Source: Parus major
Lineage: Eukaryota > Chordata > Aves > Passeriformes > Paridae
DNA: 64,000 nucleotides
Direction: 5' to 3'
Assembly (NCBI RefSeq): GCF_001522545.3
Contig: NC_031774.1
Coordinates: 50,745,363 to 50,809,362, forward strand
Both the position numbers and the translations under genes were made by a program. Each line of letters begins with the position of its first letter. Position 1 is the first letter of the stretch. Positions 11,306 through 22,223 of the stretch are shown in pieces. Below the pieces are notes generated by a model. That model saw nothing but the letters and a program-made list of their open reading frames with translations. It made no database searches and was not told the DNA's origin.

Positions 11306-12168
11306 TATCCATGGGTGAGAGCTGTAGAGGTAGAGCATGTATACCCAGGACAGGGAAGCCTTTTGTGCTCTTTCACAACCACAGAGGTAGAAGTTGGTTC
11401 ACACTTGCTGTTGGATGACTAAGTTCGGAGGATGGTGAATCCGTGTGATTATATCCTGCCCTCTGCAAGGGCTTCTTTTCTCAGGCCTAGCAGCCATGGT
11501 TACAAGGCTGCAGAAACTGACTTGGTATGATATGGCAGAGTGGACACAGGGTGAGCTTCTGGGAAAAACAGGGGTATCTCAGAAGATGTAGTGGCACAAC
11601 AGTGCTCAGTACTTGCATGAGGTGGTGGGCAGAAAAAGTCATAATTGTTCAGAAATTTAAAGATGAAGTCAGGTGAATACACAGAAATCTATTTTCATTT
11701 TTCTTGCAAACAAAGCAAGTGACCTCTGAAGTACAGTTCCTAGTGTGGCAATGGATTTTTTATCCCTGTAATTCTTCACACAAAGCTTAGCTACGCAGTT
11801 AAAAGGACACTATAGCTTGTTTACTTGTCACAATATATGTTTATATTAAGATTCAAAGAGGGGAGCTGTACAAAGCACGTATCAGTTTGGTTTTTCAGTA
11901 AACTAGCTAACACACAACTGCTAGGCATAATATACAAAGAATCTGCAATAAGAATTATCTATGTTTTAAAATAGGAACAGAAAACAGTAAGCAGTTACAT
12001 TGGTAGCACCTTCTTTTGTAAGTTTTAAATGTTAGAAAGTAAATAACATGAATTCTTTAAGACACTTGGGTTTTTGTATCTTTCAAGATAATTTAAAGTA
12101 CAACAGTGTTAAGTATGATGACACTGTGGTAGAAGAATACTAGAAATGAGACATTAAACAGAAAAGAT
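11306..12168. other. Unique non-coding DNA
   Basis: AT-rich DNA with no recognised element. A short 60-codon minus frame at 11500-11682 lacks motifs. Confidence 0.55.
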
Positions 12169-12199
12169 ACTCAGCAGTGTACTGAGTGTACTGCTGAGT
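12169..12199. repeat. Short perfect inverted repeat
   Basis: ACTCAGCAGT (12169-12178) pairs with ACTGCTGAGT (12190-12199) around an 11-base loop. The half site TGCTGAG resembles the Maf recognition element core TGCTGA, so a pair of inverted Maf-like half sites is an alternative reading to a plain hairpin. No poly(T) follows, so it is not a recognisable terminator. Confidence 0.7.
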
Positions 12200-12504
12200 G
12201 CATTGTATTTTAATAAACTTTCTAATTACATATTAAATTTCCAAGTACATATTTTAAAAAAGCAGAAAGTCTAGTGTGGTAAAGTTCTAGGGCTGGTTAT
12301 GACTTCATGAAGTCTTACAGACACTTGTACACTAGTGCATTATAACTACTGCTTCAGAATACTTCCGAATAAAAATGAGTCTGCACAAATATTTTAAATC
12401 ATATTTTTTCAGCCTTTATGTTTGCTTTACTTGCTTCTTAGACATACTAAAATATTTTAATAAAGCTTTGCAATTCCAGATTATAGGACTTTCATGGAGA
12501 AGCC
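12200..12504. other. Unique AT-rich non-coding DNA
   Basis: Nothing recognised. Contains several AATAAA/TTTATT-like hexamers as expected from composition. Confidence 0.55.
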
Positions 12505-12640
12505 CTCAAAGCACTTCACAAATTCCATTCACAAAACCCTGTGGATAAAGATTATCCTCATTGTACAAGATCAGTAAATTAAGAAACAGGGTTTCACTAA
12601 TCTGCTTAAAGTAACCGTGGAGTACAACTCTCAGTTCTTA
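12505..12640 (-). mobile_element. Probable ancient MIR SINE, antisense
   Basis: Read on the plus strand the segment follows the reverse complement of the MIR consensus in order: CAAAGCACTTCACAAA, then ACAAAACCCTGTGGA, ATTATCCTCATTGTACA, GTAAATTAAGAAACAGGG, an AATCTGCTTAAAGTAAC block, and ACAACTCTCAGTTCTTA. These correspond to the MIR blocks CTTTACA, ACAACCCTGTGAGG, TTATCCCCATTTTACAGA, GAGGAAACTGAGGC, AAGTGACTTGCCCAAGG and GAACTCAGGTCT. MIR elements are very old and survive only as diverged scraps in birds. The assignment rests on remembered consensus order, and identity is low. Confidence 0.6.
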
Positions 12641-15600
12641 ATTTTATCCCTTGTTCTAATAATTTCCTTTTGTATCCTCATGTATTATTCCTAAAAATAT
12701 GCTTCAAATGTCAAGTGACATTAATTCATAAAATCTATGGAAGTGGGTTTGAAAGAAGAGCCCTGTGTAATGATATCTCTGTGTTCAGACCTGGCTTCCT
12801 ACAGCTGCAGTTTAGGCTAAGAACAGCAACACCTTCACCATGCATCTCCGTGGGGTAGCTGCCCTCCCTGTCTGTGAGGAGAGCCTACATTAGCCAGGCT
12901 GTGCTGAGGGAATAAGGTTTTTATTCCAACCTAAAAATATATTTTGGTTATTTATAAGTCCCTGTCCCTCCTTGTTCTTTGCTTGCTGTCTGGCTACAGA
13001 TCTCAAACTTTTTACCTGCCAGCTACTGCCAGTTTGTCCTGTCTTTCCTCTCAGACTCTTGTTAGTATGATTTTATTCCATTCACTAGCACGTCTCCCAT
13101 TCTTTTCCATATCTGAGTAGAGAGACTCAGTAAGATTAAAGCTTAGCAAAGTTTTGCTGTCATTAGAAGGGGATTTGAGGTTGGAATATCACCTTTTCTT
13201 CCCACAGTGGATCTCAGCCTATCATGTCTTCAAACTTACCAGAGCACAACCATCATTCAGTAATTAGCAGAGTGAAACTTTATGCATGTGGTTGAATGAG
13301 ACAAAATGTGCTGATCATAACATATTCAAAAGAGGTGCAGCAGACAAGCCTTGTATTTGCTAATATTACAGAGATCCCAGGCTTAACACTGGAGCTGTGG
13401 CTATTGCATCAATCTCCTAGAGCACTGTAACTTTAAGATGTCCTTAAATAACTTGCAAAATCAGCCTAGAAAGAATAAAGATCAGATAGAGAAAAAAAAT
13501 CTATTATGTAAGACATCAGTATGCTTTTAGTCTAGCCTTTTTTGTGGTTGAGCTGAAACAAAAGAATACATATTTCCAGAGAAAGGAATTAAAAGAGCAG
13601 ATTTTAATGTAGCAATCCAGCAAGACTAAATAGTACTTTTTTTAAATTGCTGAAGACTTGTAGACGAGTTTTTGTAGCTAATCGCCCACATCCAGGAACT
13701 ATCATGGGATAAAAGTCTTCAAGACTATACATTCAAATACTGATGGATTGTTAAACATAGGATGTTTCTGAGTAGTCTCAATCTTTGTAAAAACCTGATC
13801 CTACTATTGTTACTGTTATTAGACAAAATGCTGGTATTTGAGTCCAAGGCATATCCTCTAAGGAATGGATTCTGTTACCTGTGATCCTGTGTAGTACTCT
13901 GGTCTTCAAGTATTCTAAATCAATTTAAGAGTCATATGGCCCTGACTTGACAAAACAAAAGCATTTTAAGACACCTACTTTGGTTAAGACACCATCTCCC
14001 AGGAAGGAATTTTGGTCATATGATCAGAAGAACAATTCTGTTTGATCTTAAAACATTCATGTAATTACCTCTGTTCCTGACTTCTCATACCATAACTCCC
14101 CGCTCTGATAACTCTGGGATTCTCACAATCTGCACCAGCCTCATAACTCTTTGGATTTTTACTAGGTTTTTTTAGACAGAAACTTGTTTAGGGCTCTGAT
14201 TTGGGAAAAGTGTCTTTTTGATGATTAAAAGTAAAGAACAATGTTTGGTTCTCTATGTACTGTGATTCATTAACTTGCTAATCTGATCTCCTTGACCTTG
14301 TACAAACAAGTGCGAGGCTGTCCTAAGGACACTGACATGCTGAACTGTACATACAACTGAACAGCATACCAGGCATTTAAATGTTGTAAACAAAATTTCA
14401 GATTTTTGGTGGTGGCACCATACGTGGCAGAAAGATGATATTAGTATTTAAAAGATCTGAGGGAGACTGCTTCTCTTGGAGGTGATGAAATTGTTTGGCA
14501 GAAAGCAAATAAAGAAAGGAAATATCTTCTTAGATTAAAGAAAAACTTGGGAGTTGGCAAGGAGCTGAATAAAGAGACTCCCTAAGCTATACCAAACTTT
14601 TCTATTGTAATTCTTCCATCCTCTAAGATTAGCTGTTTGAAAATCCAATTAGTCCCTCAATAATCATGACTGTTATCTAATGATGAATAAACCATCTGCA
14701 GAAAATATTGCAATCACAGGCACAGCTGTTACCATATGCTGAAATTTTCTTACATGACCTTGGTTGCTACAGTACCTACCAGCTGAAATAAGACGTGGAA
14801 ATATTGCCAGCTTCAATTAGACAAGCAAGCTGTTCCTTTCCCAAGGCTGTTGAGGCACTTCAGCCATTAACATAAAACACAAACCAAGGCGTTATTACAA
14901 ATTTTGATTACTCGTTCCTAAGCTGAAGAGGTGAAATTCTGGAAAGAATTTCAGTTCATCCTTATTAGTGTGGCTAAAAATAGAAAACTCAATACTTGAT
15001 TTCAAAAGATCCCCAATTATCTGTTGCTTCTAGAAATGGAATCTTAAGCCTGGAGTGGGAGGGGGTGCAGGAAGCAGAGAGGCTCTGGCAATGAGCTGCC
15101 TTGGGTTTATTTAGAACAAAGGCACAAAAGGGGATTTTTGGCAAAGAAATCTGGCATGCTTTTCCCTATTCAACAGGTAGGAAGTATGTGACCTTGTTTA
15201 CTGTTTGTCTACCATGAGGTCTATTTCTAGCAACCTGAGATATTTTAATAAAAGTAATCCTTTAAAACCTATCCAAACCTAAACTTTCAAACATGCATTT
15301 GTAGTAAGTAGCTGCCAGCTTGATTATGTATGCCTTTGTCAAGTAGTAAATATTTTAATCTTTTGGAGATTTTATGTTAGCCCTTCTAATCCATGTAACC
15401 CCTTCTATATTACACTAATACTAAAAAACTGAATTTTGAAATACAACTTAACAAGCCTAATGAAACCAATGTAATTTCTTAGGCCAGGAAAATTATTTTG
15501 CCTTTTAATTGCTTAAATTATCCATTCAGTTTAATATAAAGCAATAAAAGAATAAAAGAGATGGAGAGAATGAAGAGTGTGTGTGGAATTACAGTGCCTG

Positions 15601-16581
15601 CAAGCATTCCCAGACCTATTTTGTTTTATAGATTGCTCATTAATGGTTCAGTGTGTGATATCAGTATTTAAAATCCAGTTTCTCGAGTCATTTTTGTAGG
15701 ATGACTAGGTCACATGGCCTTTTTTTGCTCTCGGAAAGCTGAAACTAATTCTGTAAGGGGGGTCTGTGGCAAAGATAATGACTCTTCTGACTCATTTTCC
15801 ACGGACATTTTCTAATGCCTACTTTAAAAAAATGTTTCTGCAAACAGTTCAATTAGCTGAAATTATTTGTTGCAATAGGGATACTAGAATTGCTGCTGGC
15901 ATGCTTGCTCATTATTTGTAACTTTTAATTCTTTCTTCTATCTGCAAACAGTATCACCTGAAGTTAAAAGTACATTAAATGTACAGCTACAATAATTTCC
16001 ATGACACAAAAGCTTTTTACACAGCTTTGAAGAAGGGAAAAGATTGTCTATACTGAGATATGGTCCAGCTTCTCAGTAGGTAGGGAAGAAACAGGAAAAC
16101 AGGAGTAAGCAGTCATATGCATTGCCTGGCTTTTACCCACACCACCATCTCCTTTGTCATTCACCACATTTGTAATTCTCTGCTTTTTCTCACCTACACA
16201 ATGAACTCCCGTTTTCTATTTCAGTATCCCTTTAAAGCATGTTCCAAGTGTCACGTTAAAGAAGCAGAAAATGTCTGTCCTGTTCCCTGACTAAGAGCTC
16301 ATTCACACAATGTGGGATCTGACCTAAACGCTCCAGGTCTGTGCTCCGGGAATACACCAAAAGCACTGAAAGAGCTTTTGCTAAGCACCTTATTGTGTGT
16401 CCTGTTAAACTAAACAGTCCCACTTAATAGATAGAAAACAATTACTAGCTTGTTGCTAATAATTTTTATAGTAAGGCAAACTCTAATTCGGGACAGCATT
16501 GGGAATTTTGCTGCTGCCTTTGGAAAGATAAGACTTTCCCCTCTAAGATGACAATAGAATTATGCTAGCATATGCTTTAGA
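12641..16581. other. ORF-poor AT-rich block, possible conserved non-coding DNA
   Basis: Nearly 4 kb with no open frame of 60 codons apart from one at 12670-12858, and no recognised transposon. Several sub-blocks are dense in homeodomain-type cores and other binding-site-like words: CAATTAG at about 14646 and 14815, ATTATTA-like words around 14890, TTAATTGCTTAAATTA around 15506, CATTAATGG near 15641, and GGTCACATGG with a TCACATG E-box at 15710-15716. This texture is typical of conserved enhancers near developmental genes, but composition alone also produces such words. Conservation cannot be seen from one sequence. Confidence 0.35.
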
Positions 16582-18505
16582 ATGCTTTCAATTGTCACTC
16601 GTTTTGATGATTTAAAAGCTCAATGCATGAATCAATTATTTATAGTACAGCTTGAAGAGTGTGTGTGTTTGCACATAAATCCATGTATAACCAAGTGTAC
16701 TCACATTGGAATATTAAGTAAACCATATATTAACCCTAAAGCTTTAAGTACTGATTGCAATCTCTTACTAATGCAACAAACTCAAACTGCAGCTACTTTG
16801 TGACTGCAGTTTTAGAATTCTGTATCCTTTTTGCAAAGTCTGCTTATCCTGCTTGTCAGGCCACTGCAGAAATCAGCCCACACCTTCCTCAATAGACTCA
16901 AAAAACCTCTGAATCAATAATCACCTGAGGCAACCATAAGTGTTTCTTAATTAAAAAGGAGCTTTATTTTGTATAATTTATATGTATGTTCTGATGCTGT
17001 CGCAAAGCAGAAAAAAGTCCCAAATTGTTTTCTAGATGTAGGTAGACCAGATTTTGGCACCACTTTAGATATGGCCACTTGGGTTAGCACAGGGACAATA
17101 TCTGAGATTAGGAACACTTTTTCAGTCTTACATTTCTAATTGTAATTAATGAATATGTGTTTATGGTTGATAAAAAATGGTTTTGCAGTGGTTTTACAGA
17201 TGCACCTTATCATATTCCTTTCACCAGTCTTACGATAGAGGAAGAAAACAAGATTGACCTATTTTTAATATAATTTAAAGGGTTAGAAGCCTTCCCATGT
17301 CTGGATATCACTTATTTCAATAGACATAATAATTGTAACCCTTCAAACAGTCTGTAGTTTTTCAGGTACCATACATATTTTAGGGTGATAACTGATTTAT
17401 GTTCTCTCTGTCCTGCTTGTGAAAGTATGGTATGCTCACCACTAGCATCTGTTTGAAACATAGTGCACTAGAAATTGGATCCAAGGTTGTGCTGAGTGAA
17501 GAAAGTAGAGATACAAGCTACAAAACTGCTTTTTATGTTTGTTTATTTAAAATGCTTTCATTATCTTTCTTAATGGTGTGCTGCCATCATGATGGCACCC
17601 AATTGTTTACTGCCTGAACCTGGCCTCTGTGCTGCTGCCTCAGCAAACTTTTGTATTTGGCTGCTTCACAAAGTTATTTCTATTTGGTTGAAAAACTGGT
17701 TTCAAAGTATGTTCAGGATCTATCTTTTCTTTCTGCATATTCCCTCCAATTCAACCATCTGTGCAAATTAGCAATGCTGAAATGCTTATTAGAGCTTTTT
17801 CCCCCTCCTTGATTAACACTTCTTGCATTTAATGAAGTCACTTATAAATTGTGGATCAAATGTTCAGACCACTTATGTCACCTGACACAAGTCTAAGAAG
17901 AAACAGGATGATGCATCCCTTTGAATTTGGAGCTCTGAAGCACCCAAAAGAGTGAGCAAATGGCAGAGGTGCAATGCCAGTTTGTGACCTGGCAGAGAGC
18001 ATAAACCAGACTGTCTAGGAAAGGTGAAACATCTGCAGCTGTGTCAGATCCTGTCTGTCTCATGGGCTTAGGCTTTTAATTGTAAGCATAGGTCAGATGA
18101 CACCATGAAACCTGGATTCACAAATCTGAGGGTTTCAGGAATGTAGGCAGGCATGCAGAGATTTAGCCTGAGGAGAGCTGTGAACGTACAGAAGCCCCTT
18201 CATGTGGTTCCACCTTCATCAGAAACACCAGCCACCAGGGCTGAGTGTGGAGGGGGACCAGCACTCGTAGCACCTGGAAGGCAGCTACAACATGAATGTT
18301 TCCATCAGGAATGTGCTCTGGAGAAGGAGGACTGAGGGCTCAGAATCAGAGATGGGGGAGCAAGGGCCAGGGTCCAGTACTGTCTGATAGAACAGACCCC
18401 AGTGTTGCTTTTTCAATCAAGACAGGGACACTTGTTCAGATATGATACACTTTGAGAAGAAGACTCATTTACCTCCTAAAATTGTCTAGTGAAATCACAC
18501 TTTTT
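16582..18505. other. Unique non-coding DNA
   Basis: Frames of 60-73 codons (16582-16803, 17432-17617, 17589-17771, 18153-18335) have no motif. No repeat family is recognised. Position 17935-18400 is a little richer in G and C than the rest. Confidence 0.55.
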
Positions 18506-18547
18506 ATTGTGAAAATTAAAGTTCAAATTGTGAAAATTAAAGTTCAA
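18506..18547. repeat. Perfect 2 x 21-bp tandem duplication
   Basis: ATTGTGAAAATTAAAGTTCA plus a final A occurs twice head to tail with no mismatch (18506-18526 and 18527-18547). Perfect identity implies a recent slippage event or an assembly duplication. Confidence 0.95.
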
Positions 18548-18709
18548 GAAAAATGTGATCAAATCTCAGTTGTTCAGTGATGCTGGATGCTTGAAATAGC
18601 CCTGAATTTTTCTTCCTTTCCTCTCTCTGCCAGTACTGTGAAGAGAGAAGGAAGGAATGGTTTCAGAATTGAGTTTACCTGTGAGCTTGGAACATAATCC
18701 AAATATTTT
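18548..18709. other. Short unique spacer
   Basis: Unique DNA between the 21-bp duplication and the G homopolymer. Open minus-strand frames here run into proline-rich peptide only because they translate the poly(G) tract. Confidence 0.6.
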
Positions 18710-18733
18710 GGGGGGGGGGGGGGGGGGGGGGGG
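18710..18733. repeat. G24 homopolymer
   Basis: Twenty-four consecutive G after AATATTTT and before AAATG. G homopolymers this long are rare in vertebrate genomes, are hard to sequence, and can form intramolecular G-quadruplex on the plus strand. The printed length may therefore be inexact. Confidence 0.93.
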
Positions 18734-20039
18734 AAATGTAAGAAGATGGGAAAGACATGTTTCATTCTCTATATAAAATCCCTTTACACTCATTTTTCAT
18801 CTGTGAATCCAACACCGCAGACAGTCTGACCTAGAAACATACATCTTTTATTTTCAGGTGTTGTAATTCCTGCTGACAGCTTGATTCTAAAAATCCACTC
18901 TGTAGGCAAGTGTTTCTTAACTTCAGTTAATTGAATTACTGTAAGGATGTTTTCAGGAAAAGAAAAACACAGACCATGTCTACAGTGTTCCCACAATTGT
19001 CTTCATTTACAAGCAACTTAAAATTAGGCTAAAGTTTGAATGTTCATTTATTACGAAATGAAAGTCTGTTTTCTTGGAAGTACAGGGAATATGTGTGGTT
19101 TCTTTCAAATTTCACAGACCAATGTATTAAACTCTACCAGTGATGCACAAAGCACAGTTTGAGAAACACAGCCCCCAGGAGCTATTTGAGATACTGTGTT
19201 GGATGCAGATTGAACGAGATCTTGGTTCCTAGGATGGTTGTCTCATGTATTAATGTGTTTAAGACCACATTTAATTCTTTGATTGCTCTCTCTGATGCAT
19301 CTGTTAAAAAAGTAAGCCAGGTGAATTGTATTTGTAAGCAGCTTGTTGTTCTTGTGTAAATGAAATTTGGCAATCAACTGTCTTATCTTAACAAGTAACT
19401 GCAACCAATATGGGGTTTAGCAAGGCTGCCATTGTCACCTTAGCAGACAGAGGGAGAGAATTTTGCAGCAACCATGTGAGGGAGCACACAGATTAATTTC
19501 TCTTTTGCCACCCTGCACAATTCTTTGAGAAAAAAACAAGCTCTTCCCTGAAAAATGAAATTCAAAAGTGGTGATCCAGTAAGGGTGTAAAACCAAAAAT
19601 CCAACATAAGCTCTATAGCTTTCTGAATCCACAGACCTTTACAATTTATTCAGGTACACCAGGAAAAGCATTTGACAGGTGAAGCAACTCCCCTGTGGAG
19701 CCTGGGAAAGCTATTGCATTGACATAATTCCTCCTTAAGGTTCTAAGGTTCAAATGCTTCCCTCTTGGAAGAAAATACCAATCCAATTATCTTCCTTTGC
19801 TTCCTTGTTTTACTGGTTTTCTTTTATACTGCTCATTCAGAAACTGATTATCTTTGCAATTTTCCTTCCCTTGCTCAGGAAATACATAGCCAGAACTGTA
19901 ACCCTCAGCTTTCTGTTTCAGTCTTGTCAATGAATCTCAATCAATTTTATTTTTTAGAGATACTGGTAAGGCACTAAATGTGCATATTATTAGAACCTAT
20001 TTAAAATCATTGGGACAGCTGTTTTAGAACACATTTCCT
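18734..20039. other. Unique non-coding DNA
   Basis: No recognised element. Frames of 63-70 codons on both strands (18790-18996, 19159-19373, 19435-19632, 19765-19977) have no domain. A CTG/GTAAGG donor-like word lies near 19964 without a supported exon. Confidence 0.55.
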
Positions 20040-20280
20040 TGAAAATAATTTTCAGCCTGAAAAGCGGGATTAATTAGCTTTGCAATGACCTACATAGATT
20101 GTTCAAAGTGCCTGATTGCTATCAGCCATCCAAGGAAAAAGCTAAGCAAATTGCACTATGAGTTGATCTCATACAGGGGGCATTAAAAAAGAGCAAATAT
20201 TATTTACAAGGTAAAAAACTAACTTGCTAACAACATCAAACAATATACTGTCATCGTCTGGCATGTCATTTTTGTTTATA
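20040..20280. promoter_or_regulatory. Candidate enhancer island (motif cluster)
   Basis: A compact set of binding-site-like words: GGATTA (20067-20072, OTX/bicoid type) overlapping TTAATTAG (20070-20077, homeodomain type), TTTGCAAT (20079-20086, C/EBP-like half), GATTGTTCAAAG (20097-20108, SOX-like and TCF-like), then TGATTGCTATCAG. Clustering and overlap of such words is characteristic of developmental enhancers, but each is short and expected by chance in AT-rich DNA. No conservation data are available, so this is inference. Confidence 0.3.
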
Positions 20281-21142
20281 TTCAAAGAAGATCTATTAGA
20301 ACCTGAAGAACAAGGCAATAGAATAAAATAAGATCACTGTTGTTATGAAAAACGAACTGTCGACAGTCTCAGATGATTTTACTGTTGTCTGTCAGAAGAG
20401 GTAAATGTGTGTTTAGTACATCTCTTTCTTGTCACAGAGCATCTCTTTTTATATATATTTATTTTTTTTGTCTGACATTTTATAACTCTGTAAGTAGTCT
20501 GATATTTAGTCTTTTTTGGTGTACTATTACGTTATGTTGTACTCTGCATAGACACTTGACTGGGTTTAGGTCTCTACAATAATATTTCTAAGGGAAGATG
20601 GATCAGCCCAGAATGTGCAACACCTGTCCATTCCCCTCTAGCAATAAATGATAATGGTGAAACTGCAGCGTGGACACAGCAGGATGTGTGAGGAAAAGAT
20701 ACATTAAATCTTTGTATGAACTGGGCTTCAATCTCTTGCGCTACAGCATCCCAGGAAAAAAGCCTAGATGAGATCCCACTAGAGCACTGACTGTCAGGGT
20801 GGCCTGAGAGCTGCTCACTAAGTGCTACAGGGCCAGGGAGATCTGTCCTTCCATGGTTTGCATCAGCAAGTAGCATTGCATGTAGCAGCAGGAGGGAGCA
20901 AGGGGGCTGCATGTGCCTGTTCAAAGCTCAGTATAATAAAGTGAATGTGGGCTAGACTGATGCTCCTTTGATGCCTCACCAGATATTTGCAACACTGCTG
21001 AGTTGAAAACCACCTCCTCCTACCTGCCCATTCTCTCAGTTTGGTGAGGTCTTTCTGGTCTTACTCACTACCAGAGGGGTATTTTATAATCTGAAAAAAA
21101 GTTTAATGTTGGGTGCAAACATAAAAATTTCCCTGGGCATGT
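20281..21142. other. Unique non-coding DNA
   Basis: A 116-codon minus-strand frame at 20574-20924 is open but has no recognisable domain. An AATAAA at about 20936 has no transcript evidence. Nothing else recognised. Confidence 0.5.
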
Positions 21143-21200
21143 CCTTCCCCAGATCATTGATGAAGATGCTGTGTGAAACTAATACCACTCTTTTACAGAC
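21143..21200 (-). mobile_element. Possible CR1 remnant, antisense
   Basis: CCCAGATCATTGATGAAGAT (about 21148-21167) matches a block I associate with the reversed 3' part of long CR1 elements. The flanking bases have diverged too far to follow, so this could be chance. Confidence 0.3.
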
Positions 21201-21979
21201 TCTGTTTTTTAACAACATCATACATTAAAAATGAGATCTGTGAAGTGGCACATAAGGTGGACAACTCTAAAGCATCTAGATCATAGCTGGACATTTTATT
21301 TAATTCTTATTGAATCTAGAATGCACACTCCATGAGCAGCAGTGAAAAGAGGTGCAGTGCAGAAGGTCTTTGTGAGCACTGTTAAAAAGTCAAAGGCTCA
21401 TCTATCCAGACCACAGAGGTTTTGCAGTACATCTATCCTCCTCCCTCCTAAAGTCTCCATAACATGTTAAAAGATTTTTTTTCAGATGTGTGGATGGTAC
21501 TTACAGCATGAAAGAGATGGAGACTCTCTAGTGATTAAATCAGAAGAGAGAGTCCAGGATAAGGATGGACTTTGTCAATAAATTCTTTTCACTATTTTAC
21601 TCTTTACCTTCAATTTTCATAAAATTATGCTGCACCTCTTGGGGAAGTTGGAAAGCTTTGCTTCTTAACATTTTCAGAGTTCAGAGCTGAATATAAAAAT
21701 GGTATTGAGTTACAAAGTAAAATCATAACAGTAAACGTTTCCCTGAGAAGCCAAGTCTAAACCAGATCCAAAATATGTCATCTCCCTTGAGCTCTGTGTT
21801 ACATCTGTAAGACCAGATACAAAAAACCTTGGTAAAGTCTCTCTGAGTAACTAAGAGGCTGAAAAAGACAAGGCCAAAGGAGGTACAAAAATGATCCAGC
21901 CAAATGCATAGTCTGCTTTCAATAGCACAGAGACTAGAAGTACTAAGAGCCTTAAGGCTGTTTTCTGGGACTGTTGTAG
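21201..21979. other. Unique non-coding DNA
   Basis: No element recognised. The last 25 bases before 21980 are moderately pyrimidine-rich and end in TTGTAG, forming the possible acceptor of the next entry. Confidence 0.5.
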
Positions 21980-22223
21980 GAATACAGCTTGGGCAAAATA
22001 GTTAGGTGTTGGACCCATTTGGGCTCCAGAGCTTCTGTCCCAGCTATATCTGTCCCCTTTATGAGTAAAGAGAACTTTATCTTCCTGAAACAAGGGAGGA
22101 GAGCTGCCAAGAGAAAGACATTCTCTAGAACCAGGCTCAGAAAGTGTCTGAAAGGCACCAGAACTGGGATTCTGCAGCAAACACCAAGAATCAGAATTCA
22201 GAGCAGCAAACTTGTTTCTACAG
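21980..22223 (+). other. Exon-like segment with strong donor, unproven
   Basis: The right end is CTACAG/GTAAGC, an excellent U2-type donor; the left end follows TGTTGTAG, a fair acceptor with a T-rich lead (TGTTTTCTGGGACTGTTGTAG from 21959). The 244-bp interval is open throughout in one plus-strand frame (81 codons), with TAG immediately upstream at 21977. The peptide is basic (a KRKTFSRTRLRK stretch) and I recognise no family. A 163-codon minus-strand frame covers the same region (21851-22342), so the interval is stop-poor on both strands, which weakens a coding reading. It may be a lncRNA exon, a lineage-specific exon or coincidence. Confidence 0.2.

Noticed and set aside
18566..18793. Proline-rich minus frames
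   Set aside because: The proline run is the complement of the G24 homopolymer.
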